A DNA stretch of 64,000 nucleotides from Nitrososphaerota archaeon (GTDB taxonomy: Archaea; Thermoproteota; Nitrososphaeria; Conexivisphaerales; DTJL01). Location of the stretch: positions 1 to 64,000 of the forward strand of contig JAJPJS010000025.1 in the NCBI GenBank assembly GCA_021324115.1. Reading direction: 5' to 3'. Every line of letters starts with the position of its first letter. Positions within the stretch are counted from its first letter, which is position 1. This document shows, piece by piece, positions 42,670-51,309 of the stretch. A program made the position numbers and the translations under genes. Below the pieces are notes generated by a model. It did not search any database, was not told where the DNA came from, and worked only from the letters and a program-made list of their open reading frames with translations.

Positions 42670-43965
42670 CTACCTGGACGCCACCGACCTCAAACATTCC
42701 TGCATAAGTGAGTTTGCCTCCTTGAAATCCTCCGGTTCGATCTTCTCCTTATACTTCGACCTTGCGATCCCCTCTGCAAGACGTTCCAATCCTGCAGGGA
42801 GAGACGCTCCAAGTCCGGGAAGAAATTCGGAGGCCTTGAAGATTGGTGCGACGGGTCGCTTTATGGATTGGTCCGGGGCAGGAAGTGGCCGGTTAAGTAT
42901 GTCTACGGTAAGCCGGAACAACCCATCGGAATCGCTTTCTGAAACCTTTTCCACGAACCCTACCCAGCTCGCGCCCGAACCGGACTTCGGCATCTTGATT
43001 GGCACGTTGATAAGACCAAGAACATCTGGGTCCAGTATCTCTGCTTCTTTTCTGTACCACACATTGATCATGACGTTGGACTCGATTTCCACGGCAGACT
43101 CTCCAGGAGCGGGATAGAATTTCCTGGCGGCCAGTATATCAAGCATAGCCTGCCGTTCGAAGGGATCTGCCCTCTCCACTTCGTCCAGAAAAAGAATGCT
43201 GCCACGCTTCAAGTGTTTTGCAGCTTCCACCCACTTCTCCGGCCTGTTTCCTCCCATTGTGATATGCACCAGATGCGGCGAGAGTTTTGACAGCATGTGC
43301 CTTACCGTGGTCCTGTTCGCCGAATCTTCTCCCCATATCACAAGAGTGTTGAGCCTTTCGCAAAGGAGGGACTTTACGAACACCCTGAAAAGGAGCTGAA
43401 CATCCTTCCTTTCCTTCAAGGCATCGAGCAGTTCGGATTCAAAGTCCCTAAAATTCCTCCACTTCGCCCTTCTCAGGTCAGCAACCTGTGGGCGACCCTG
43501 CTCCTTTGACTGACTCCTGGAAGCGAACAGGGAGGCATTCGCTCTGTATTCATTCCACTGAGCCGAGCCAACAAATTCGGACTTGGGCGATATCGATATC
43601 GTATACCCGGAGGGTCCTTCAACAACCGAAACATCCACATAGATATAATACACTCCGAGCCTTCCCATCACCGCCTTTACGCTGACATCCTGGTCATAAT
43701 TCCTGAGAACACCCACCCTGATTTCTGCACTATTGACATCTATTCCCTTGATTATCTCGTCCGCCAGCGCACTTCTGGCGTACAGCACCCACCGTGGAAA
43801 ACCCTCTCCCAGCTTTGTGAATCTTTCGTCGTATGGATCAAGTCTTGCGAGATCAAGAAGGTTCTTTACACCATAATCTGCGAACGTCCTGGCTGCTATG
43901 CTTCCAAGTCCCGGTACTGCGCTCAATGGCTTGGACCCTGTTGGATTTCGTTGGGATACATTCAT
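42670..43965 (-). CDS. HhH domain plus MCM/Mg-chelatase-like AAA protein with lost Walker A
   Basis: A 431-residue protein. The N-terminus (about 13-50) has a helix-hairpin-helix (VPGLGSIAARTFADYGVKNL). A middle domain of beta character follows, then a AAA-like module (about 195-345): the P-loop position reads VIWGEDSANRTTVRHML, without GKS/T, while Walker B SILFLDEVERADPFERQAML is intact and resembles MCM and Mg-chelatase proteins. A C-terminal helical domain includes RPVAPIFKASEFLPGL. It may be a pseudo-ATPase that binds DNA in replication or repair. Not a known gene to me; co-directional with the IMPase gene. Confidence 0.6.
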   Translation of the reverse strand: MNVSQRNPTGSKPLSAVPGLGSIAARTFADYGVKNLLDLARLDPYDERFTKLGEGFPRWVLYARSALADEIIKGIDVNSAEIRVGVLRNYDQDVSVKAVMGRLGVYYIYVDVSVVEGPSGYTISISPKSEFVGSAQWNEYRANASLFASRSQSKEQGRPQVADLRRAKWRNFRDFESELLDALKERKDVQLLFRVFVKSLLCERLNTLVIWGEDSANRTTVRHMLSKLSPHLVHITMGGNRPEKWVEAAKHLKRGSILFLDEVERADPFERQAMLDILAARKFYPAPGESAVEIESNVMINVWYRKEAEILDPDVLGLINVPIKMPKSGSGASWVGFVEKVSESDSDGLFRLTVDILNRPLPAPDQSIKRPVAPIFKASEFLPGLGASLPAGLERLAEGIARSKYKEKIEPEDFKEANSLMQECLRSVASR

Positions 43966-44127
43966 GGCATATCTCAGCTTCTTTTGAAGAGGAGACTGCT
44001 ATCACAAACAAAATGACGCAGACATGGCTTGTGGCGAGGAAAGGGACATGCGAGCAAGATGCAATTCAAAATACTGGCCGGTTAATTAGCCGTTCGGTTT
44101 TCTAAGGAGCAGAGGCGACACAGCCCG

Positions 44128-47100
44128 CTAAATATACAGGTAAATAGTCTTGGCATCAAGGTCGGATTCGAACCAGCCTGAATCCTTGGGTTTCTCATCA
44201 AGTATCTCCAGCTCCTTCGCTCTTATAAGGAACAGCACCTGTTTTCTTCTGGATTTCAGCATTTCCGCGTACTCATGGTCAAGTCCTGCTACCCCTGCCA
44301 TGTCAACAACCTTGGTGGGCAGGTAGCCCTTTTCTTTTCTCAGAGCCTGGAATCTCCTGGCCAGGTCCCTCACAAATCCTTCCGCGACAAGGTCTGCATC
44401 CCTGGAGACGTCTATCGTGACGATGAAATTCCCGTTCCATGCTGCTTGGTAACCTTCCTTGCCCGATACCTCGAATTCCAGGTCGCCCCTTTCGAGCGTT
44501 AGGTTCGTCTCACCAACAGATATTTTGGCTACTCCTTTGTCCAGTACCTGCGCAAGGAGATCGGACGGGGAGTCGGATATGACCGCAATTGTTTCCCGGA
44601 ACAGCCTTCCTGCCTTCTTCGCGCCATCCTTTGTAAGCTTGACCTTCACCATCAATGGAAGTCGATTCAATTCTCTGGCGCGAGTCAGTGTTTTCACATT
44701 CGAAAGTTCCATGACTATCCTTGATGATTCCTCTCCCAGCTTTGCTCCATAATACAGCATTGAACGAAGCGGCCATCTTCTTTTGACGCCGGCTTTCATT
44801 CTGGCCGAGTTCGCGAGCGATACTATTTCCATCGAATCATCCACTTCCTTCTCCAGCTTCCGGTCTGTGAGACCAGGCGCAGCCGTTGGGTATGTTCCCA
44901 GCATGAGGGGAAGTTTTGACCCGAACACGGCCTTGTGCAGGTATTCGGTCAGGAACGGGACGATGGGGTGAAGCAGCCTGTCCAGGGTCTCGAGGCAGGT
45001 AGCCATCGTTGTATACACTGCCACCCTCTTGGGCCTTCCTTCATCCGTATCGTCCCAGAGTGCTGTCCTGGTCATCTGGACGTACTGTTGACTAAGCACA
45101 CCTATGAGGAAGGCTTCAGCACTTCTCGCTGCTTCCTGAAACCTGCATCTTTCAAGGTGCTCATTAATCTCGGCCACTACGCCGTTCAGTTTCGAAAGCA
45201 GCCACTTTTCCTCCAGGCGCGCTTCCCGAAGCCCCTCGTCAATCTTCATTTCGTTCAATTCCCTTGGCTTGAACTCAAATGAATCATACTGGGAGTTTAT
45301 GGAGTAGTAAAGATGCATATGGTAGAGCGTGTTAAGGACCTGAAATGGCCTTGCCATCATTTCCTTATAACTGAAGCTCAGTGAGTCGGCCGGGCCTGCC
45401 TTCCAGAGCAGATAAAACCTTACAAGGTCCACAGAACTCTTGGTCAGCAGCTCGAGTGCTTCAATTGAATTCCCCCTGCTCTTGCTCATCTTCTCCCCCT
45501 TCTCGTCGAGCACGTGGCCCTGAAACAGGAAAGCCCTGTAGGGCGCCTGGGGTCTGGCTGTCAGCAGTACGTTTTCGACAAGTAGAGAATAGGCCCAGCC
45601 CCTTGTCTGGTCTATCCCTTCTGTAAGAAATGGAACCGGAAACCACTTTGGGTATTCATTTTCGCCGAATGATGCATAGGGGGAGGCGCCACTGTTGTGC
45701 CACGTATCAAGCACAAACGGTTCCCGTTCCGACGCCGCTCCACATTTTGAGCACCGAACCTTGATACGATCTATCCATGGGCGGTGAAGTTCAAAGTTAG
45801 GACCATCCGGTAGCTCCAGCGCTGACTCGACGATGCTTTTTCGGCTGAACAGAAAATCTTTGTTTCCGCAGCTGCGGCACACCCATACGGGAAGTGGAGT
45901 GCCCCAGACCCTTTCCCTGGTTATATTCCAGGGTCTGCCTTCGCGAACAATGTTGAGAAACCTATTCCTCGGGGATTCGTAGAAGTACTCCACGGCCTCC
46001 GCCGCCTGGGCAACGCGGTCAACGATTTTATCTATCCAGTAAAAGTAGGCCCTTCTCGCTACGTACACCAGCCTGTGGCCAGACCTCCAGCATAGGGGAT
46101 ATTCGTGACTAATCCTGCCTGAATGCACAAGGAGCTTCTTTGAACGAAGCTCCTCGACAACCATCGAGTCCACATCCCTTGCGTACCTTCCCGCAAATTT
46201 TCCGGCATCTGGAGTAAATGTCGCGGAGTCGTCGAACGGGGAAAATACGGGTATGTTTCTCCTCGCCGCAACATCAAAGTCATCCTCTCCGTTGGCCGGG
46301 GAAAGGTGTACGAGCCCGGAACCTGTATTTACGTCAACAAACTCTTCTGCAACTATGTGATGAGCCTTTCCTTGCTGATACAGCTTTTGTTGTCCCGGAA
46401 CTTCATCGTACAGCGGAGGGTAGTAGCGCAATCCTTCTAGTTCTGACCCCCTGCCGAAGAGCTCGGGTTTCCCGGCCGTCTCTTTCAGATGAAGCTCCTT
46501 GGAAAGCTGCTCCCATCTGGTTGCTCCGACAACCCAATTCTCACCATCCACCCTAACCAGCAGGTAGCTTTCCTCCGGACGGACCCCCACCAGTTCATCT
46601 GTTATTACGGTGAATGGCATGGTGGTCCATATGACGAGGAACGCGTCTCTGTCAACCAGTTTTACCTTGTAGTAAAGGGACGGGTCTTCGACGGTGTCGT
46701 AACCCAGCCCCACCTCCTCGTGCGATAGGGAGGTCTGGCAGCTGGGACAGTATGGTACCACACGGAAGCCCTCCCCAAGAAGACCCTGCTCGTGGGCGGC
46801 CCTGAGATAGGTCCATTCCCTTTCGATATATTCATCCTTGTAGGTCCAGTACGCTCCTTCTTCGTCCATCTGAAGGCCTATGAGCCTGTTGGTTTTCAAC
46901 CAGGGTTCATGATACTTCTTGATCAGGGATTTGCATGTGGCCACCAGCTTTTCCTCCCCCACGATTCGGAGGTTTTCACTCTTTGAGCCCTTGAGGCCGA
47001 GTTCCTTCTCCGCCTCCAGCTCCACCGGAAGCCCCTGCGTGTCCCACCCACCGTTGAACAGGACCTTGACCCCCTTCATCGTGAGGTGCCTGTGCCAGAG

Positions 47101-47316
47101 GTCTTTCATCATCCTGCCTCGCATATGACCTATGTGAGGGAGACCATTCAGAGTGGGGGGACCTTCGACGTACCCGATCATCTCCTTTGACTGTCTCTCC
47201 TTGAGCAGTTTCAGAAGTCCCACTCCCTCCCAGTACTGGCGAATCTTTTCTTCGAGAACCAGAGGTTCGTATGACTTTTCCAGTTGAAAACTCCAGTTCT
47301 CTTCGGGAGTGGGCAT
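44128..47316 (-). CDS. ileS: Isoleucyl-tRNA synthetase
   Basis: A 1062-residue class I synthetase. HIGH motif GLPHIGH (residues 58-64), a large CP1 editing domain with GSGLVHLSPANGEDDF, and KMSKSRGNSIE (about 610); zinc-type Cys pairs in WVCRSCGNKDF and KVRCSKCGAASE mark archaeal/eukaryotic-type IleRS. The end includes the anticodon-binding and C-terminal junction domains. Length is as expected for the archaeal type. It is a single gene with its own promoter region. Confidence 0.97.
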   Translation of the reverse strand: MPTPEENWSFQLEKSYEPLVLEEKIRQYWEGVGLLKLLKERQSKEMIGYVEGPPTLNGLPHIGHMRGRMMKDLWHRHLTMKGVKVLFNGGWDTQGLPVELEAEKELGLKGSKSENLRIVGEEKLVATCKSLIKKYHEPWLKTNRLIGLQMDEEGAYWTYKDEYIEREWTYLRAAHEQGLLGEGFRVVPYCPSCQTSLSHEEVGLGYDTVEDPSLYYKVKLVDRDAFLVIWTTMPFTVITDELVGVRPEESYLLVRVDGENWVVGATRWEQLSKELHLKETAGKPELFGRGSELEGLRYYPPLYDEVPGQQKLYQQGKAHHIVAEEFVDVNTGSGLVHLSPANGEDDFDVAARRNIPVFSPFDDSATFTPDAGKFAGRYARDVDSMVVEELRSKKLLVHSGRISHEYPLCWRSGHRLVYVARRAYFYWIDKIVDRVAQAAEAVEYFYESPRNRFLNIVREGRPWNITRERVWGTPLPVWVCRSCGNKDFLFSRKSIVESALELPDGPNFELHRPWIDRIKVRCSKCGAASEREPFVLDTWHNSGASPYASFGENEYPKWFPVPFLTEGIDQTRGWAYSLLVENVLLTARPQAPYRAFLFQGHVLDEKGEKMSKSRGNSIEALELLTKSSVDLVRFYLLWKAGPADSLSFSYKEMMARPFQVLNTLYHMHLYYSINSQYDSFEFKPRELNEMKIDEGLREARLEEKWLLSKLNGVVAEINEHLERCRFQEAARSAEAFLIGVLSQQYVQMTRTALWDDTDEGRPKRVAVYTTMATCLETLDRLLHPIVPFLTEYLHKAVFGSKLPLMLGTYPTAAPGLTDRKLEKEVDDSMEIVSLANSARMKAGVKRRWPLRSMLYYGAKLGEESSRIVMELSNVKTLTRARELNRLPLMVKVKLTKDGAKKAGRLFRETIAVISDSPSDLLAQVLDKGVAKISVGETNLTLERGDLEFEVSGKEGYQAAWNGNFIVTIDVSRDADLVAEGFVRDLARRFQALRKEKGYLPTKVVDMAGVAGLDHEYAEMLKSRRKQVLFLIRAKELEILDEKPKDSGWFESDLDAKTIYLYI

Positions 47317-47546
47317 TCCTTTACTCTGGGCACTCCCAAAGTACCGGCGTTTTAACCATTTTTCTTTCAGAATTGTCGGAAGAAAAGATTCAGAGTTGCT
47401 GATTATACCCAGTCAGGTTCTACCAGCAGGATAGGGGAATTGCACAACCAGTCGTTCTGGTGTTATACATATAACAGCGGCGGGTAAGGTGTCTGAATCG
47501 AACTCGTTAAGAGAGCGGAAAACATAGCCTAGTGTGAGGGCGACAA

Positions 47547-48236
47547 TTGAGCGAATATGCCTTCATATCCGACCTCCATTCCAATCTGGAAGCTCTTCAG
47601 GCCGTCGAGCCCCATCTGATGGGGATGAAGGTCATAGCGCTCGGTGACATAGTGGGATATGGTGCGGACCCTGCGGCGGTCGTCAGCTGGGTCAGAAAAA
47701 ACACTTTTCGGGTCGTTCAGGGAAACCATGACTACGCGGTGGCCATGGATGACTATGGCTGGCTTAACTCAGGCGCTGCCGAGGCTGCCCGATGGACCAG
47801 AAAAAGTCTCCATGACGAAGACCTTATGTTCCTCCGCAACCTACAACCTACACAGAGGATAGAACTGGATGGGTACAGGGTGCTGATCGTACACGGGAGC
47901 CCGGAGGACCCCTTGCATGAATACGTATTCCCACAAACTCACGAGTCTCTGTTTGATTATTACCTTGAAAAGTATGATTGTGACATAATCGCAATGGGGC
48001 ACACCCATTTCCCCTTTTCATTTAAATCAAAGAAAGGACTTCTATTCAATCCGGGAAGCGTGGGTCAGCCCAGGGATGGCGATCCGAGGTCCAGCATCGC
48101 TGTGCTGGAGTTGGGCGGTACCACGCCCACCGTAAAAAATATCCGAATTGAATACGAAGTCGAAGTCGCAGCCAAAAAGATCATCACGGCGGGCCTGCCG
48201 GTGACCTTCGGCAACAGACTCTTCGTGGGCCACTGA
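47547..48236 (+). CDS. Calcineurin-like metallophosphoesterase (YfcE/MJ0936 type)
   Basis: A 229-residue binuclear metallophosphoesterase. Motifs in order: FISDLHSNLEAL (D-x-H), ALGDIVGYG (GDxxG), VQGNHDYAV (GNHD), LIVHGSP (VHG) and AMGHTHFPF (GHTH). Relatives hydrolyse phosphodiesters such as cyclic nucleotides or nucleotide ends. It starts at TTG 47547, downstream of TATACATATAAC (47463-47474), and converges with Cgi121. Confidence 0.9.
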   Translation: MSEYAFISDLHSNLEALQAVEPHLMGMKVIALGDIVGYGADPAAVVSWVRKNTFRVVQGNHDYAVAMDDYGWLNSGAAEAARWTRKSLHDEDLMFLRNLQPTQRIELDGYRVLIVHGSPEDPLHEYVFPQTHESLFDYYLEKYDCDIIAMGHTHFPFSFKSKKGLLFNPGSVGQPRDGDPRSSIAVLELGGTTPTVKNIRIEYEVEVAAKKIITAGLPVTFGNRLFVGH

Positions 48237-48247
48237 GGCCCTCTGGA

Positions 48248-48724
48248 TCAACCCGGAGCACGCCTACGCAGTTTTCGAAGCCCGAGGAGCGCAGATACCT
48301 CGACTTTACTGGCCCCCTGACCAGAATCAGTTATTTGACTCATGTTAAAAATTTTTGCATTTCGAAGCACCGAAAGAGCTTTCCTGGTATCAACGCTTAC
48401 CTCCCTCGAGCCACCGTAGAAAACCATCATCGAGGGTTTCCCAGGCTTGGCCCCGACAAGTTCCATGGCTTTCCTAATCTGATCTGAACCAGCTAGCCTC
48501 AAGAGGAAGTCCACTTCCTTCGACCTTGCAAGCAGCTGACCACGAATAGACGCTTCTTCGGTTTGATAGAGCAGAATTTTCAATGTATTTCCGTCCGGAA
48601 GCGCAGCCGCGTCAAATGACTGCACGAAGCTTGACGAATGTCTTCTGACTTTCACCAGCTCATCCTTCGGGTTCTCCGATGCCAGGTACGAAAGGACTGA
48701 AATTTTCCTATTTGACACTTCCAT
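48248..48724 (-). CDS. cgi121: Cgi121-like KEOPS subunit
   Basis: About 158 residues from ATG 48724. The core RSKEVDFLLRLAGSDQIRKAMELVGAKPGKPSMMVF matches archaeal Cgi121/TPRKB, the KEOPS subunit that binds tRNA 3' ends during t6A synthesis. The frame is open to 48781, but the ATG at 48724 has a perfect Shine-Dalgarno GGAGG 4-5 nt upstream and gives the family length. The start lies inside the end of the MoaD-like gene. Other KEOPS genes (kae1, bud32, pcc1) are not in the window. Confidence 0.82.
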   Translation of the reverse strand: MEVSNRKISVLSYLASENPKDELVKVRRHSSSFVQSFDAAALPDGNTLKILLYQTEEASIRGQLLARSKEVDFLLRLAGSDQIRKAMELVGAKPGKPSMMVFYGGSREVSVDTRKALSVLRNAKIFNMSQITDSGQGASKVEVSALLGLRKLRRRAPG

Positions 48725-48974
48725 AAGCCTCCTGCCCCCCATGGACGACGGGAAGAAGAACCAGCTCATCCTCACTTCCAAGTTTCAGATTTTCTGGTTG
48801 TAAAGAGCCAGACTCGGAACCATTAACAAGGACCAGTACGTCTCCGTTTTTTATGAGCCGCACCACGTCGGAGGGCAGGCTTACCATTACCGATTCAAGA
48901 TCATCCGCCTCCATATTCTTCTCCTCCCAGCCACAAACGCTCTTCACGAGCCCGAGAGCACGAATCTTCACCAT
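48708..48974 (-). CDS. MoaD/ThiS-like ubiquitin-fold protein with residues beyond Gly-Gly
   Basis: An 88-residue beta-grasp protein. The end of the fold, LKLGSEDELVLLPVVHGG, is the MoaD/ThiS/SAMP signature in which a terminal Gly-Gly is adenylated. Here eight residues (QEAYGSVK) follow the Gly-Gly. The DNA coding them holds the Shine-Dalgarno and start codon of Cgi121, so the genes overlap by 17 bp. The tail must be cut for classical sulfur transfer or protein tagging, or the protein acts otherwise. A sulfur-carrier or SAMP-like role is inferred from the fold. Confidence 0.75.
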   Translation of the reverse strand: MVKIRALGLVKSVCGWEEKNMEADDLESVMVSLPSDVVRLIKNGDVLVLVNGSESGSLQPENLKLGSEDELVLLPVVHGGQEAYGSVK

Positions 48975-49016
48975 TTCAGGCCGTCAACTCTTCCAGAAGG
49001 GAGCCACCGAGGATAG

Positions 49017-49865
49017 TCAAGCCCCGTATACATAAATTGTCTCTTCATATTTCCGTCCCAAATAGGTTGAGCCGGGCCCCAATCGAGTGGGTTTTGAATT
49101 GCCTATTATCCTGTCCAGCTCTGCGTTTGCCTGTTCCTGCGCCATGAGTGACTGGTTTCTCAGAGAGTCCAAGGGAATCCCCAAACCGAGTGGCCTGGCG
49201 GGTATCAGATGTCTTGTGCTCTTTGGAGGGAAGAGTCTTTTCAGGGTTGCCGCCTTCACCACATCGTCCTTGTCTGGCAAGGGAACATACAGTGTTGCGT
49301 GACTTTCATCGGGTGGAAATCCTTCATCATCCGTTTGAATGGAAACAGGAATATTCGACCTCTTACAGTACTCGTCAAACGACCTTACAACGGAAAATGA
49401 GTCAAAAGGTCCGCCCGCGGTCAAGGAAGCAAGAGCCTTGCGTCCTCGAACAAGAGCCGCAACAGAGGCTCGTGAGTCCACCAGCCTGATTGCTTCATCT
49501 CTGCTCATTGATATCCGGAGCCCAGTTGTTTTTGAGAGTTCGGATACTCTCTTGTCATCGAATTTCGCCGATCTGAGCCATCTTTTTACCTTAACCCTCG
49601 AATCCGAGTAGTCGACCCTGCATACGACTCCCAGTTTGGCAGACAGCTCCGTCAGGGCACGATGCCTGTGCATTCCGTCAAGAATGGTAAGTGTCCGGCT
49701 ATCGATTATTATCGGGTCGCGCTGAACTCCGTCTTCAATAAGATTCTGCTTTAATTTTAAGACAGACTCCGGTATTGTTTCCTCATGAGGGAGTAGTTCT
49801 TCAAGACGGAGTATAGACAGCTCTAACCTGAAGCCGGCATGGCTGACAACGCGTCCAGAATTCAA
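49017..49865 (-). CDS. ParB-like / free serine kinase (SerK)-like protein
   Basis: A 282-residue protein of the ParB/Srx superfamily. The N-terminal part has LLPHEETIPESVLKLKQNLI, DGVQRDPIIIDSRTLTILDG and MHRHRALTELS, the pattern shared by ParB N-domains and archaeal ADP-dependent serine kinase SerK of Thermococcus. SerK is about 240 residues; this protein has an extra C-terminal part. No HTH or centromere-type repeats are seen, so serine kinase-like or another small-molecule kinase is preferred over partitioning. It overlaps rps17e by 4 bp (ATGA). Confidence 0.65.
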   Translation of the reverse strand: MNSGRVVSHAGFRLELSILRLEELLPHEETIPESVLKLKQNLIEDGVQRDPIIIDSRTLTILDGMHRHRALTELSAKLGVVCRVDYSDSRVKVKRWLRSAKFDDKRVSELSKTTGLRISMSRDEAIRLVDSRASVAALVRGRKALASLTAGGPFDSFSVVRSFDEYCKRSNIPVSIQTDDEGFPPDESHATLYVPLPDKDDVVKAATLKRLFPPKSTRHLIPARPLGLGIPLDSLRNQSLMAQEQANAELDRIIGNSKPTRLGPGSTYLGRKYEETIYVYGA

Positions 49866-50125
49866 CTGGTTGAAGCAACCCCCTTCTGTTCGGCCGACGC
49901 ACCGGCCGGTTCGGGGGACTCCTTCGCCTCTTCGGTTTGTTCCTCGGCTTCCTCTTCGAGCAGTTTAAAGTGTCTTGTTATGTAGCCGGCGACTTCGTTT
50001 CTCAACAGCTTTGACCTGAAGATCGCATGCTCCGAGAGGAATTTTTTATTTGCTTCATAATCCGAGGAAAATTTCCCTGGAAACTGCTGCATCAACTGTG
50101 ATGCAAGTCTTCTGATTCTGTTCAC
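49862..50125 (-). CDS. rps17e: Ribosomal protein eS17
   Basis: An 87-residue protein. IRRLASQLMQQFPGKFSSDY, EANKKFLSEHAIFRSKLLRN and EVAGYITRHFKLL match eS17, a small-subunit protein of archaea and eukaryotes. The C-terminal 30 residues are an acidic Glu/Ala/Pro tail, an addition to the usual 60-70 residue archaeal form. Start GTG 50125. Its stop overlaps the SerK-like start. Confidence 0.9.
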   Translation of the reverse strand: MNRIRRLASQLMQQFPGKFSSDYEANKKFLSEHAIFRSKLLRNEVAGYITRHFKLLEEEAEEQTEEAKESPEPAGASAEQKGVASTS

Positions 50126-50202
50126 GCCCGTAATCTCGTCAGGCCTTCAATCTGCCCTTTTAAAACCATTTACGGAGCGAATTTGGGTTAGGCCGGTCCC
50201 CT

Positions 50203-50955
50203 TTAATCCAAAGTTCTATCCTTAAGAGGGTCGTATCCAAGAAACCTTTTAAAATTTTCATAAACCACATCCTCAAGTTCCTCTACCTTGATCCGTCTCT
50301 CCTGTGCAATTGAGAACAGTACACTGCAGACGAGTCTGGGGTCGGCCGGTTTGCCACCGTAAAAAGCTCCGTAGACGACCGGACTGTCAGTTTCTACGAG
50401 AAGTTGATCCGAAGGCGTCAAACTTACCAGTCTCTTCAGCCGTTTTGAATAGGTGGCGGCGGGCCCGAAGGAGAAATAGTAGCCTCTGGAGGCGGCGACA
50501 CTCAAATTTCTCTCGTCCGAGTCGAACCAGTGAAGCAAGACGCTTCCAGGTTCGTACCTGGACAGCTCCTCCAGCACCCTTCCTACCATGCCTCTCGAGT
50601 GGACGCTTACCGGCTTGCGAAGCCGCTCCGCCAGTTCCAGCTGGTGCCTGAAGGAATCCAGCCGGTCCGCGGTATCAAATCGCGAATCAAGACCGATTTC
50701 GCCGATCCCGGATATCCATGGCAGATTCTTGAGTATCACGTTTGCAATTTCTGGGGTTTCGACCTGCGATTTGGCTGGGTGCACCCCGGCGAAGAAGCTC
50801 ACACATTTGGGGAAGGGCCTTACAAAATCAAGCGTGGTATGGAAATCAGTTAGATCGGTTGTATTGAGGATGATACAGAGGCTTCCGTCCTGGAGCATGT
50901 ATTTTATTCCGTCCAGATAATCCCCGAAGTGTGCATGTGAGTCGCAGAGTGTCAA
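50203..50955 (-). CDS. tatD: TatD-family metal-dependent hydrolase (DNase)
   Basis: A 250-residue TIM-barrel hydrolase. Metal and catalytic motifs: CDSHAHFGD (HxH), GIGEIGLDSRF, PVSVHSRG, VLLHWFD and LLVETDSPV. TatD proteins are 3'-5' exonucleases or amidohydrolases in DNA repair and turnover. It is first in a run with rps17e, the SerK-like gene, the MoaD-like gene and Cgi121 on this strand. The divergent histone gene begins 61 bp away. Confidence 0.9.
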   Translation of the reverse strand: MTLCDSHAHFGDYLDGIKYMLQDGSLCIILNTTDLTDFHTTLDFVRPFPKCVSFFAGVHPAKSQVETPEIANVILKNLPWISGIGEIGLDSRFDTADRLDSFRHQLELAERLRKPVSVHSRGMVGRVLEELSRYEPGSVLLHWFDSDERNLSVAASRGYYFSFGPAATYSKRLKRLVSLTPSDQLLVETDSPVVYGAFYGGKPADPRLVCSVLFSIAQERRIKVEELEDVVYENFKRFLGYDPLKDRTLD

Positions 50956-50985
50956 TCTTCAGCAACAGCACTGGTTATAAAGGAT

Positions 50986-50994
50986 ATTATATAC
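50986..50994 (+). promoter_or_regulatory. TATA box of the histone gene
   Basis: ATTATATAC about 25-30 bp before the histone ATG at 51017, so the transcript is probably leaderless. Confidence 0.6.
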
Positions 50995-51016
50995 CTGAAG
51001 CGACAGCGACCACGAC

Positions 51017-51238
51017 ATGTCTGAAAGCGAGTTTGGTTCAGCCGGCGTGTTCAGAATTCTGAAAAAGGCTGGCGCAGAAAGGGTGGGTGACGACGCGGTA
51101 GTCGAATTCAAGTTCGTTCTTGAAGAGTTGGGATTAAAGATAGGACAGAAGGCCGTAGAATTGGCCTCACATGCGGGAAGGCGCACCGTCAAGGCAGCGG
51201 ACATAAAACTGGCGGCCAAGACAATCCTTGAAAAGTAG
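51017..51238 (+). CDS. Archaeal histone
   Basis: A 73-residue histone-fold protein. FRILKKAGAERVGDDAVVEF, KFVLEELGLKIGQKAVELAS and HAGRRTVKAADIKLAAKTIL give the three helices, with the RT loop (RRTVKAADI) that pairs with the neighbouring chain. HMf-like proteins wrap DNA as dimers and longer chains. It has its own promoter and is followed by tRNA-Glu. Present beside an Alba protein. Confidence 0.95.
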   Translation: MSESEFGSAGVFRILKKAGAERVGDDAVVEFKFVLEELGLKIGQKAVELASHAGRRTVKAADIKLAAKTILEK

Positions 51239-51277
51239 ATCTTCAGGCAGGCTGGCGAAGTGCGCCCCAAACTAAAC

Positions 51278-51287
51278 TTTAAAGATA
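51278..51287 (+). promoter_or_regulatory. TATA box of tRNA-Glu
   Basis: TTTAAAGATA centred about 27 bp upstream of the mature 5' end at 51310. Confidence 0.6.
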
Positions 51288-51309
51288 GCACGAAAGGGGT
51301 TTGTGTGGA

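Noticed and set aside
44275-47128. Several plus-strand frames of 60-115 codons inside the ileS gene
   Set aside because: They are reverse-strand shadows of a clearly coding synthetase gene.
49017-49865. A chromosome partition ParB role
   Set aside because: No HTH central domain, no parA neighbour and no parS-like repeats; the sequence pattern is closer to SerK-type kinases.
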